NCBI GenBank assembly: GCA_025618425.1
Contig: CM046842.1
Span: 21,784,340-21,848,339 of the forward strand
Length of the DNA stretch: 64,000 nt
Direction: 5' to 3'
Source of the DNA: Heliocidaris tuberculata
Taxonomy: Eukaryota > Echinodermata > Echinoidea > Camarodonta > Echinometridae
The position numbers and the translations under genes are program-made. Below the pieces are notes generated by a model. The model was given only the letters and a program-made list of their open reading frames with translations, did no database searches and was not told the origin of the DNA. Within the stretch, counting starts at the first letter, position 1. Every line of letters begins with the position of its first letter. Shown here piece after piece: positions 49,189 to 61,162 of this stretch.

Positions 49189-49375
49189 AGCTCTCTCTCT
49201 CTCTCTCTCTCTCCCTCTCCCTCTCCCTCTCCCTCTCCCTCTCCCTCTCCCTCTCCCTCTCCCTCTCCCTCTTCCTCTCCCTCTCCCTCTCCCTCTCCCT
49301 CTCCCTCTCCCTCTCCCTCTCCCTCTCCCTCTCCCTCTCCCTCCCCTCCCTCCCTCTCCCTCTCCCTCTCCCTCT
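49189..49375. repeat. (CTCCCT)n microsatellite
   Basis: A (CT)n lead-in followed by about 27 CTCCCT units in PCYOX-like intron 2. It produces artificial Leu-Ser and Pro-Ser frames. A shorter (CT)n run lies at about 47514-47540. Confidence 0.95.
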
Positions 49376-49735
49376 GTCTAAGTCATTTTTTATATTTCAG
49401 GCCTTTTTCACCTACAATATCCCCCCCCAAAAAAAAAAAAAAATAACAATAATAATAATAATAATGATAATAATAATGAAATAAATAAATAAATGAATGA
49501 GTGAATCGATAAATAAATCAATAAATTTTGAATACACATGTAAAATGAACGAAAAAAGAATTTAAAAACTAATGAATTTCAAAAAAAATGAATAAAGAAA
49601 TAAATGAATAAATAGAAAAAGGAAGAAATATCAGTGATAAAAAATAAACATAGAAACAAATAAAAAAATCTCTTTTTTTTTATTTATTTATTTCATCAAT
49701 TTATTTCCAAACAGAATGTTAGAATGAATATTAGT

Positions 49736-50562
49736 GGACTGAGGGAGGGCATATCTGAAAGATTATGAGCTCTTTGTTTCTTATATGACTAAAGGAGGGG
49801 GGGGGGGCTGCAGGCAGGAATCATAGAACAATGCAGATTTAGATTTTTTTTTAAGCAGTAAATTTAGCCTTAAATTTTTACAAAGATGAAATGAGTCATA
49901 CTTTCACGTTTCTTCTTGTTAAGGGACCGAAGGAGAGGGAAGTTGAAGGCATTGATAGAACAATTAGGTTAAAGCCCCAAGTAGGGTTTGTTTGGGGGTG
50001 TTGTTGTTTTTGTGGGGTTTTTTGTGTTTTGTTTTGTTTTGTTTTGTTTTGTTTTGTTTTGCAGTCTAGACCATTATTGAAAAGAGTTGAATCATGTAGT
50101 TTGCCACATTTTTCTAGAGCTCTTATTACAGGACTGCAAGAGAAGGAGAATGAAGGCAGTGATAGAACTATTCAAATATTCAATGGGAGATGTTGCTTTC
50201 CAGTTGTTTTACCAAATAAAAATTTGAGTCATTGTTCTATATTTCATGTTTTGTTTTTGCTTCATTTTGTTTTTTATTCATAGGACTGAATGGGATAAAG
50301 AATGAAGGCAGGGATAGGACTGGCAGAGAAGAGCTTGTTTTGTAGTCCAGTTCATCGATAAGAGATGAAATAAGCAATTCATATCATATTTCTTTGTTAT
50401 TATTGGACTGAAGGAGCAACAAACAAACAAAAAAAAGGCCTGACAGTCATAGAACAATTTAGTTAGTATAAGAGGTGGAGGGTGCTTCTCAGTGTACAGG
50501 ATTACAAAAGATTTAATTGGCAATTTATCACGTTTATGCTTCTGTTGTTATCATACATGTAG
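49736..50562 (+). repeat. Tandem decayed copies of the PCYOX-like exon 3 5' end
   Basis: Blocks starting GGACTGA/GGACCGA, followed by AAGGAG, GGCAG/GGCAT, GATAGAACAAT and sometimes TTTTGYAGTCYAG, occur at about 49736, 49782, 49923, 50132, 50283 and 50405. The functional exon 3 at 50561 has the same order (GGACTCAAAGAG, GGCAGAGATAGAACAAT, TTTCAGTCCAG). Several copies keep an acceptor-like AG just before GACTG. Stops and indels mean they are not usable exons as they stand. Confidence 0.75.
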
Positions 50563-50743
50563 GACTCAAAGAGAGGAACAATGATGGCAGAGATAGAACA
50601 ATGGGAATCTATAATGGAGAGGAGTTTGTCTTTCAGTCCAGTCAATACTCCATTCTAACCCTGATTAAGATGGTCTGGCGGTATGGACTGGATATCTTCC
50701 GCATGAACTGGACCATTAACAGTCTACTCAAGAAATTTGAAAG
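50563..50743 (+). CDS. PCYOX1-like: PCYOX1-like gene, exon 3
   Basis: The acceptor is ACATGTAG, the donor GTACAC, phase 1 to 2, 181 bp. The exon reads GLKERNNDGRDRTMGIYNGE, then EFVFQSSQYSILTLIKMVWR, YGLDIFRMNWTINSLLKKFE and R. GIYNGE-x-x-VF-x-x-S and IK-x-VWRYG-x-x-x-x-RM are strongly conserved in prenylcysteine oxidases. The first 12 residues are more charged than the usual GLSAV-type start and coincide with the part repeated upstream. Confidence 0.9.
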
Positions 50744-50947
50744 GTACACACATGTTACACTTGGCTTTGTGTTTTCTGATGATCATCTTCAGTGAGACTA
50801 GTGGGATTTCAACTATTGATGGGGTACTGGTGTCATTGAGGGGACATTGAGGGTGTCATTGAGGTGGATGAAATGTAAGAGAACAATAAGCCAGTTTGTA
50901 ATAAAAATTTGCACGTGTGCAGATGCATATGTAGGTCATTTGTACTG

Positions 50948-51367
50948 AGTACGATTGACTTTTAAGACAATTGACCACATTTTGTGGTTTGGCTCAGTAA
51001 CTTTTCATTCAGAGCTCTGAAAAATATACCAGATGCATGAGGAGAAAGAGCAAAATTTTCTACACACCCTATGTCCATTTTTATTGCATGAGCATATTGC
51101 ATTTGATGCCAGGAATTTTGAAAACAAGAATAAATTTTGAGATCCTTAAATTGGCAGCACATTGAGAGGTTCAAAATTATTGTTTTTCATCAAAATTGGC
51201 AATTTTTCAACTTTTCAACAAAATTTTTAAACATGAATATTGTTTTGAAAAACATCACACCTTATTAGAACCATGTAGCACTAAAAGAAAAATGTTATTA
51301 TTGCCAATTTGAATAACAAAATGTGATCAATTTAGCCCTTAAATAGTTCCAGTCCTGAAAGGGTTAT
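50948..51367. repeat. CTGAAAGGGTTA-ended dispersed repeat (copy 3 of 3)
   Basis: Same family as 25243-25651 and 28784-29241. It is flanked by a direct repeat of about 100 bp (50765-50870 and 51375-51475, sharing GATGGGGTACTGGTGTCATT). Confidence 0.65.
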
Positions 51368-51699
51368 AAATACACTGTCATTTTCTGATGATCATCTTTA
51401 GTGAGACTAGTGGGATTCCACCTATTGATGGGGTACTGGTGTCATTGAGAGTGTCATTGAGGTGTCAGTTTCTACACACCATGATGTGCGCACATGTATG
51501 ATTTTACATTTTAAACAGGTAACGCGTCCACCAAAACAAATTGGGGTCATTTCAGGGTCATTTGTACCATGAACTAATTACGATATATTGTATGGATGTC
51601 GGAAGCTAGTAGGATGGGTTCTTGTCTTCCTTTTCTCTCCATCTACCTACATGTATTCTTTCTTTTCATACACTCCCTATTATTTCTCTCTTCCTCTTC

Positions 51700-52269
51700 T
51701 TAATGGAGAATGAAACCCTTCAGAAATATCCATTTTAATGAAAAGAGAGGAGGAGAGGACAGAGAGAAGCAATTTTTAAAAAGTTCCATCAAAAGTCTCA
51801 ATTTACTTTTTAAGGTGATCCTCAAATTGGCAATGTTGAGCACTGCAAAGTGGCAGGTTTAGAAACTACAACTCTCAATATGTTTTGTACACAAAATTTC
51901 ATATTTTTTTCCATTATCTCCAAAGATGCTGCTTGTCTTTTTGTGAACTCAACATATGTTGTGTCAAATACATTTTCCCATGATATATCTTGACCTAAGA
52001 AGGACACAAGCTGCACCTTGAGAGATAATGGGGAAAATATGAAATTTTGTGTACAAAACATGTATGGAGAGTTGTACTACTAAACCTGTCACTTTGAAGC
52101 AACATTGCCAATTTGAGGATCGCCATAGAAAGTAAATCGGGACTTTTCAAACTTTCATAACTTTCTCATTTTGTAACCGATTTTGATGGAACTTTTTTTA
52201 AATCGCTTCTCTCTATCCTCTCTTTTCATTGAAATTGATTTTTTTGCCCAGGGTTTCATTCTTCTTTAA
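51700..52269. mobile_element. TTAA-flanked foldback element, arms about 225 bp
   Basis: TTAA-TGGAGAATGAAACCC at the left and GGGTTTCATTCTTCT-TTAA at the right. The arms 51704-51925 and 52015-52265 pair with moderate divergence, around a 90 bp spacer. Confidence 0.7.
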
Positions 52270-52734
52270 CATTTTTCTCTCTTTCTCTCTTTAATCCATT
52301 TGATTCCCACCGGTAGCATTTTGCCACTGACCATATTTATGCTACAAATTCTTATCCAGGTCCACTCAGAAGCTATTACATACATGTACATGCTTTGCAC
52401 AGGACAGGCAGGACCTTAATAATAACGTTGCAGTCAAATTTCTTCAGTGATGGTTCATTAAGCTTTCCATACAAACAAAAATCACCATTGGAATTATTCT
52501 GGTGTCAAGTCTGAAGCACTTGGGTTTCTTTGAGAAAAAAGGGAAGATTGAATGAAAATACATTTGGCCCAAAAAGTTTACACATGACAGCTAAACAATA
52601 TATTTTTACAACTTAAATCATTCCTGCTAGCTTTTCTCCTCTGGATGACAGACAAGTTTGGTCTCTGCATAATTATATATACATGTATATACATGTATTA
52701 GGCTTGAGTCATAACGGTTTTCTTTTTTTGACCG

Positions 52735-53370
52735 GCGTCCGCCGGTGATTTTTCGGCGAGACCGACAGACCGTTGAAATAAAGAAATTCAGTGTTAATGA
52801 AAGACTTTGAAAATCAACCAGTTTAAGAACTAAATTCCCTTATAAAATCTATATTAGAACTTTCTCATGATATTAAATTTCAAACCATTAATCCACCAAG
52901 TGGGACTATGGAAATAAGATTACAGAGCAGGATTTCTCAATTTTCTTGCTTGAATTTATCGGCCCGTAACATTATGATATTGTTGCATTCTGTATACGTG
53001 TATGGGCGCTGCCATCTTTTATCTGTTTGTTTGCAACTCGTGATTACTCCACTAGAGTTAGCCTGGAGTTAGCGCCATCTCGGGGCAAGGTGCGCAGAAT
53101 CGTACCAGCAGCGCTCACACAGAATTCAACAATAATACATGTATACGGGCCGATAAATTCAAGCAAGAAAATTGAGAAATCTTGCTCGGTGATCTTATTT
53201 CCATAGTCCCACTTGGTTGATTAAAGGATTGAAATTTAATATCATGTGAAAGTTTTAATATAAATAAGGAAATTTAGTTCTTAAAACTGGTTAATTTTCA
53301 AAGTCTTTGACACTGTGAATTTCTTATGTATTTCTTTATTTCATCGGTCCGCCGGTGTGCATGAAATTGC
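52735..53370. repeat. Long palindrome, arms about 235 bp
   Basis: The left arm (about 52735-52970) and the right arm (about 53142-53370) share GGGACTATGGAAATAAGAT and ATCTTATTTCCATAGTCCC, and a CGGCGGACCG-type GC patch at the outer ends. The spacer is about 170 bp. Confidence 0.8.
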
Positions 53371-53447
53371 ACCGGTGACCGGCTGCATCGGTCGGGCGCC
53401 GGTGGACTGACCGACTCGACTGGGCCAGTTTCAAAATTGTCGTAATC

Positions 53448-56414
53448 ATGTCGGACGGAATTTGATAGCAAATGTGGCAGTCATTTTTGTTCCAGAGGTA
53501 GTGGGCTTGGATTCTTCTACATAGATATTGAGAGCATACATGCTTTTTAGAATATAAGAGTATTTCCCGAAATATTTTTTCTAAATTTCTCCCAGGCTGC
53601 AAAAATTGACCATGTCGGACGGAATCGATAGAATTGAGGAGACCAGACCAGACGTATTCAAATTGGTATTCTATCGAAAGTTTTACTGATAAGTTAAAAA
53701 TTCACAGTCAAATGAACAGACAACCAATCATAGTATTTAATTCACAGTAAATCTTTATTAAAACAATGTTGTCATGGAAACAGGAATTTCTCAAAATGAC
53801 GTCATGTCGGCACACATGTCGGACGGAATGAAAAATGTTACTATTTTGGCAACTTGCAAAAATCATTAATTCTTTAGCTTTGATAGGAAGGTCATGATAG
53901 GTATTAATGTTATTGATAATTAAAAAGAGTTCATCTCTATTCATAAATTTGTTATCCATGGAAACATTGAAAAAATTCCGTCCGACATGTTAGGTTCCGT
54001 CCGACATGATCAAGCATTAATATAGCATAAAATAGCATAAAAGCAGCAAAAGTTAATTGTTCATTGTGAATTATGCTTTGTTGCACAAAAGAAAAAAGTA
54101 CTATGTGAATTTTAAAGGTTAATAATTTGCCAAATTTATTGTGAATTGGTTGCTATGACAGTTAATTTAGTGATTTAAAACAAATGAGAAACGTATAGAA
54201 CGTATAGGAGATTACATGAAAAATTGTATGGATGGTGAAAAGTTACAAAATTTCCATTTTGCATTTTCATTCTGGCAATGAAATTATTTTACAAAATTAG
54301 TTTATTAAATTACAAAATTTTCCATTTTGCATTGTCATTTTGGCAAAATGAAAGTATTTCTCAATTTTACAAGACAACAATGAAAATTGGTGCACACTGT
54401 ATAGTGTACATGTGTCTTATATGTATAAAAATTGGCAAAAAATGTTTCAACTCTCACTATCAGTAAGATAACGTATAACAAAACTGGTATTGAATTAATC
54501 AGAAAGAATTACATGTACTCTACCAAATCAATTCCTCTTCAACCATAATATTTACTATTTTAAACAACATTTGAACAATTAAAAAGAGTTGTGTTTTAAT
54601 GACCACACAATATTACTGTAAAAGTGTCCCCATGAAAGGTACATGTATGTTTATTCTTTTTGAAAATTTAAAGTGAAATGAAGTAACTGTAAAGTGATCA
54701 ATCATTCATTATTTTTTTCAATTTTGGCCTCTAATATTGCTCTTAAGTCTTAACTAAAATATGCTCGCAATATTAGTCCTAATTATAAACAAGAGGCTTA
54801 ATGTCATTTCAAACTGATCAACCACTGCATGACATGTCCTTGTGAACAATAAGCATCTATCTAAATTTTGAAAAACATTTTAGGCTTTTTAGGCATTTAA
54901 TTTGAAGCTAAAATTAGTGCAAAATTAGTGAAAAACCTGTGTCAATGTTATTATTACATAATTCACAAACTGATATTTATATGTACATTCTAGCTAGAAA
55001 TACATGTCTATACAATGTTGTCTCTCAAGGCAGTCATATACTGATTATCTACAAGTCGTAAAATATTTTGAACAAGAATTACAATGCTTAACAGGCCATT
55101 GGGTAATTTCACGGTAAAATGTTCCATAGCATAATTTCTTTAACACAGAATTTCCAAAATTTGAGGGTTCTAATCATGCATTTCCCTTTTACGAAAATGT
55201 CCTGTGGTATTTTCTGTGGTACTTGCATTTACCACACAAAAAACCACAGGAATACCTGATACCACAGGAAATCGTGTGGTAATGTGAACAGCGGGCTGTG
55301 GTATCCATGTACATGTAATCCTGTGGTACACATTGTTACCACACAAAATACCACAGTCGCGCATGTGATAATGTAGCACAAACTTGTGTGGTAATGTGAA
55401 CGGCTGGCTGTGGTACCCTGCAGTCCTGTGGTATTTCCTGTGGTACACAATGTTACCATACACAGTGACATGTGATACCACAGCTGCACAGGTGGTACCA
55501 CAGACTTATGTGGTAATGTGAACGGCTGGCTGTGGTATCATGTCATCCTTTGTATTTCCTGTGGTACACACTGTTACCATGTATGTGATACCACAGGTGG
55601 TAATGTACCGCAGACTTGTGTTGTAATGTGAACGGCTGCCTGTGGTAACTACATGTAATCCTGTGGTATTTCCTGCGGTACACATTGTTGTAAACGAAAT
55701 ACAGAGAGAGAGAGGGAGAGAGGAGGGCGGGCACATTACGAAGTGCAGATAAGAGTTTGTTTGCATAAGGGGTAAGATCTAGTTTAGACCATTTGGAGAA
55801 AATCAAGTTTTTAAATTCCTCCCATATTGCAATATTTTTATGCATATGGGCGGTATAAGACTTATGTGTTCTACATGAATTCTGCATTACTGTACTTCTG
55901 ACCAATCAGATTGCAGGAAAATTCCATGGATCTGTAGTGTGTACATGTAATGTAGGTTTGTGTTTGTGATAAAGCTGGACTATACACTCATAACTGCAGC
56001 ACAGTAGTGAATCTCAGAAGATTCCGTCCGACATGCATGCCAGTTTTCATGTCGGACGGAAAAAAAGTCAACCTTATTTTTTTCGTACTTGATGAAGGTA
56101 AATTTTCAAAATAATTATTTGTGCTAGTACTGCATCTAAGTCATTGATACTTGCCAGGGAAGAATAAATAAAATTGCTGATAGTTTTTTACAGAAAAAAC
56201 TTTTTGGAAAATTTGTGCATGTCGGACGGAAAAATTTGAGTTCAAGTTTTTAAAATTGCAGGAAATCTTCATTTCATCATATCTGGTTCCAATTTATTAA
56301 TCAAGTGGTTGATTGAGATGTTTCTTAATATATATGTGAAGATAAATTTGCAACAAAGAAATTAAGTGCTTATACAGATTCTTGTACTTCTTGGAAAAAA
56401 TTCCGTCCGACATG
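53448..56414. repeat. Region with nine TTCCGTCCGACATG motifs
   Basis: CATGTCGGACGGAA or its complement lies at 53448, 53611, 53815, 53976, 53995, 56022, 56048, 56218 and 56401. A GGGTAATTTCA terminus like those of the 29755 and 40039 elements occurs at 55101, so two elements may be present. Matching right ends were not found. Confidence 0.55.
55200..55690. repeat. Minisatellite, about 115 bp unit, rich in TGTGGTA
   Basis: GTGGTAATGTGAACGGCTGG recurs at about 55268, 55387, 55510 and 55620. Each unit contains CCTGTGGTATTTCCTGTGGT and complementary ACCACAG/TACCACA words, so single units can fold. It ends beside a short (GAGA)n run. Confidence 0.85.
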
Positions 56415-56605
56415 CTTGCAAATTTGCATAACGTTACACAAATGTCTAAAAAGGTCAGAAATCATGTAATATTTGCATGGAAATGGATATTTTATGAAAG
56501 AGCAGATGTGAATCATCCCTAAAATGTAAATAAATATCATTTACAACCAAGTTTCAAAATTGAGCATGTTGGTTACCAATTTTGAAACAGGCCCGACTCA
56601 GGCCT

Positions 56606-58190
56606 ACTTCAAACTTGATTTTCTCACAAACCCAAATCCTGATCATGATCATATTTACAATATTGATAGGTTTTAATGAGTACTTGACTCTAATTTGACT
56701 ATGACTTATGAATGGTGCCCCAAAAAGGGGCCAAAATCATTAAAATATGCTAATTCTTGCTCACATGTCACTTTCATAGCATTTTTCAAAATTGCTTGTC
56801 TCGCAAACCCAATGCCTGACCATGATATTTACAATACTGGTAGAACTTTTGTAATAAGTACTTGATGAATATAACAGTCATACACTATGCAACATAACAA
56901 TGACCTTGAAATGATGTCCCCAAAAGGGGTAAGAACCATAAGAACCATAATATGATGATTTCTGCTTACGTGTATAAAGCTAGCTTTATGGGAAACAAAG
57001 CCCCATATTCTCAAAAGCGGCCTATTTAGGATGTTGATTTAAATGAAAAGTCAATATAGTCAACCCCTAAGTTCTGTTGGAATTACTTAAATTATGTAAC
57101 GAAATAGAAATTGAGCAATAATCTTACAGGCTTTAGAGAATAAAGGGCCAAAGGTCTTTGCAATAACCTACCATGATCTGGAGAGTATCTCTATCCAGAG
57201 TCGGTCAATCACTTTGCATTGTTGGATCTAAATGCTTTGTACTTGGACTCGATTGTTGCTCAGTTTCTATTTCTATTTCTATTTCTATTTCTATTGACTT
57301 TTCATTTAAATCAACATCCTAAATAGGCCGCTTTTGAGAATATGGGGCTTTGTTTCCCATAAAGCTAGCTTACACGTAAGCAGAAATCATCATATTAATG
57401 GTTCTGACTCCTTTGGGGGACATCATTTCAAGGTCATTGTTATGTTGCATAGTGTTTGACTGTTATATTCGTCAAGTACTTATTACAAACTACCAGCATT
57501 GTAAATATCATGCTCAGGCATTTGGTTTACGAGACAAGCAATTTTGAAAAATGCTATGAAAGTGTCATGTGAGCAAGAATTAGCATATTTTAATGATATT
57601 GGCCCCTTTTCGGGGCTCCATTTCTAAGTCATAGTCAAATTAGAGTATACAAATGTGCAATATTCTCCAAGTACTCATTAGATCCTATCAATTTTGTAAA
57701 TATGATCATGATCAGGATTTAGGTTGTGAGAAAATCAAGTTTGAAGTACGCTACAAAAGTCACTGGTGAGCGCGAATTAGCATATTTTAATGATTTTGGT
57801 CCTGTTTTGGGCACCATTTCAAGGTCATAGTCAAATTAGAGTGTACAAATGTGACATATTCTTCTAGCACTCATTGAAAGCAATCAATATTGTAAATATC
57901 ATCATGATCAGACTTTGGGTTTGTGAGATAATTAATTTTGAAATATGCTCTAAAAGTCACACGTGAGCGCGAATTTCCAAATTTTAATGATTTTTGATCC
58001 TTTTGGGGGCACCATTTCCAGATCATAGTCAGATTAGAGTGTACAAATGTGACATATTCTTCAAGTACTCATTAGAAACTACTATTTTAGTTAATATCAA
58101 CATGCCCATATTTTGGGGTCTGTGAGAAAATCAATTATGAAATATGCTATAAAGGTCACACGTGACCAGAAATTAGCATATTTTAAGTGT
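56606..58190. mobile_element. Foldback element with about 195-bp tandem repeats in its right arm
   Basis: 56606-57060 is the reverse complement of 57291-57755 (for example GGCCTATTTAGGATGTTGAT against ATCAACATCCTAAATAGGCC). The right arm then continues as tandem units of about 195 bp at about 57580, 57772, 57968 and 58165, each with AGCATATTTTAATGAT and GTCATAGTCAAATTAGAG. Partial copies lie at 61478-61600 and 63845-64000. Confidence 0.8.
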
Positions 58191-59172
58191 ATAATTGTTT
58201 TTTTGTTGACTTTGAGAAGCAATTTCAACGTCATTCTCCTATAAAACAAACTTACTTTAGTAAATATTCTTTTAGTACCTATAACATACTACCACCAGCG
58301 TTAATATCACTATGTTTGGGCTCTTTATCTTGGACTAATTAACATTTGAAATACGATTTAAGCCATCATGGGTCAATTTTCGTTGATTTTGATGTGTTTA
58401 CGACCATTTTCGACAGTGTACATAGGCCATTAAACGTTCCGGACGCAAAATTTCTTGGGTAAGTCGTCAAAATATAGGTAAATGCCTATCTATACACAAG
58501 AATTGGTGGTGTTACAAGATTGGACTAAGGGTGATCCATGACCTTGAACTTGGCTTATTTTGAGAATATCCCAAATTTGAGGGTGCTCTTTAGCAAAACC
58601 ACTTGGACAAACGTGCTGATATTTTTTAGGTTTGTTCAATTACTAAAAGTGTTCAAATATACAAAATATTGGGTCCTAAGCTTATTTAATTTTGAAGCTA
58701 TGAGCCTCCAAACATGCACTTGAAATCACAGATTTTACAGTTAACGCCATTTTCGGTGACTTTGTACACGAAAACGGAAAATTGTATTCGTGTCATAATT
58801 TTTTTTTTTTGTAAAGGGCATAAAGTTCTCTCAATATCCAGACAATGAGCTCTCTGTGTGAAGAATTTTGGCTACAGTTGTCAATCAAAAATGTATAAAT
58901 TTAATTAGTCTTATTGGTTTGTCCGTGCATTGGTTGCTAGGCGAGGCCATATCTTAGCAACCGTTTGACCTTGGGGCAAAATAATATTTTTCGTCAGACA
59001 CTTGGGGGAACATTTGGTGCGAGTTTTAAGAAAATCGAAGGAGGTCGGGTGACAACTTGCCTGAAAATCCGTTGATTTGACGTGGATTGACCCATTGGCG
59101 ATCCTTGCAGCTCTAGTCACGTGATGGCATTTAGACCAATCACTTATTCGTATCTAGATACACTATATAATA

Positions 59173-60250
59173 AGCCCGTTTCGAGTACTCGATTAACCGT
59201 GTACTCGCCCGATAGGGTCACTACTCGACTAATGAAATTTCCATCGACTACTCGGTAACATAGTTGGAACTTGTGAATAACCCCCCAAAACCTCTAATTC
59301 AGAATAAAATACAGAAATTTATCACTTAATTGTTAGTTCTAAGATATTTTAATGTCATTTGAATCAATAAAATTCACACGAGAGTGTTTCTTCTCGGTAG
59401 CTAAGTTCTCGAGGATCGAGCAGTAAAAACAAAGTCTGGCTATGTATGCTCCCGCTACATCGGAAGCTGCAGTTATAAGCGGGTGTGTGAGCCAGCCGCA
59501 CACACATCGGTCACCGTATACACCGTATAGCTCACCGTAAAGGGAGCTCCTATCAAGTTTTTGCAAAAATGAAAGGACGCTTATCAGCACAGAATATTTT
59601 CAAGATAGCAATAGATGAAAACAAAACGACACTGAAATACTTCTTACTTGCTAACGCGCGCTTGTTCGTTGCCGACGGGTCATGCACGGGCATGCCCGTG
59701 TCAATTTGACGAGGGCATTGAATTTGATGTCGATCGCATGCTCAGAATGTGCACAATTTCAATACGGAGAAAGATGAATGGGATTTCGTGTACTAAAACG
59801 CTCCGAACCCAACTGTACTTAAGGGTACGAGCGCCACCTCTTGGCGACTGATAAACAACTGCAATATGATGATTACGACTGTGATGAAAAGGGGGAAGGA
59901 AATGACGATCTATTTCGCTTTATTTTACCTTGATTTTAATTTAGTCTTCACGAAAGTAGGTAGGAGGAGATAATTTGCATTGCTCTGAATTTTATAACCA
60001 ACACTGATCGTTTTGAACTTGTTTAATTTTAACATTTAAATACGGAAATTGGACATTAGTTACGGCACAGGCAGTTTGGGAGTGGTTTCACGGCTTTACG
60101 CTGGTGCTCCGGCCTAAAAAGGTTGCGGGCTTCGGGGCCGGAGCGGTCGGCCTGTCTTATTGGCAATATCAATATACCGAGTAGTCGATTACTCGTCCGA
60201 AAAAATGTCCGAGTAAACAACTACCGAAAATGGCCTTTCAAAACGGGCCT
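59173..60250. mobile_element. AGGCCCGTTT-ended element, 11-bp target duplication
   Basis: AGCCCGTTTCGA at the left, TCAAAACGGGCCT at the right. ACTATATAATA occurs at 59162-59172 and 60251-60261. Sub-terminal GAGTACTCG, GACTACTCGG and related words are repeated at both ends. No transposase was recognised. A 9-11 bp duplication would fit a Mutator-like element, but the AT-rich site weakens the case. Confidence 0.6.
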
Positions 60251-60290
60251 ACTATATAATATATATATGTTAAATACAAAGTCCACATGT

Positions 60291-60449
60291 TGCTTTTATC
60301 CAACTTCTTTATTTCCTCTCACGAATTTTCGACGGTATTCACACCATCTTTATCAAGTGAATTTCGAAAGTTTGTCATTCACTTGATAAAGACAGTGTGA
60401 ATACCGTTGAAAATTCGTGAGAGGAAATAAAGAAGTTGGATAAAAGCAT
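60291..60449. repeat. Hairpin with about 70-bp arms
   Basis: CCAACTTCTTTATTTCCTCT and the following CACGAATTTTCGACGGTATT pair with AATACCGTTGAAAATTCGTG and AGAGGAAATAAAGAAGTTGG across a loop of about 15-20 nt. Confidence 0.85.
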
Positions 60450-61162
60450 GAGATTTCTAATAGTTTGTTTTTTTATATACATATAAATGAATCAAATAAA
60501 ATCACTCTGAGACCTATGATTCCTAATTGGGATGAGTGAAGTTGGAAAAATGTGAGGTAAATTGTTTTTCTTCCAGGTGTACATGGAAACTAATGGGCCC
60601 CAACTACATCATATACGTGTAGGCCTACATTACATGATGTGATGCAAGAAACACCCAGCAAGAAAGTGATCATTATAATGTTGAGAAGTGCTCTGTGAAC
60701 CCACTTTTTAAATCGCTCGAAATTGATCAGACCTGATCCTGGTGATGCTACAGCATGCCTAACAAAGCAACTCCTACATGTACATGTATGTAGGCATTGT
60801 ATGGTCTATTAGAACAGATGGTCATCTCTGGCAAAAGCTACATACCACTGTCTCTCCTTAGCTCACTAATGATTGACCGATGATGTCATTGCAGGAATGA
60901 GATATAGAGCATTTTTCAGGGTGGAGCTTAGCATGTTTGAGAAAATGATTTTTAAAAATATTTAAAAATCTATGAAACATGGTTATATTTGAATAACAAA
61001 ATATGAGTTGTATGCATCCCTGCACATAAACAGAAATCAACTTGCATTTGGGTTGCAGGGAACGTTAAAGAAATTTAGGGGTCTATTTACATTGTGCCCC
61101 TGTTTAGAGTCAAGCCCTGAATTTGTTGCATATTTCATTTCTTATCCATTTATTATTTTCAG

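Noticed and set aside
49159..49484. Leu-Ser and Pro-Ser repeat proteins
   Set aside because: Product of the (CTCCCT)n microsatellite within an intron.
50131..50200. The copy at 50132 as a functional alternative exon 3
   Set aside because: The frame matches for about 15 codons, but it lacks the conserved VWRYG half and any donor in a sensible place.
55170..55905. Several overlapping minus-strand frames with repeated TTG-x-HYH-type motifs
   Set aside because: Translation of the 115 bp minisatellite in different frames; not protein conservation.
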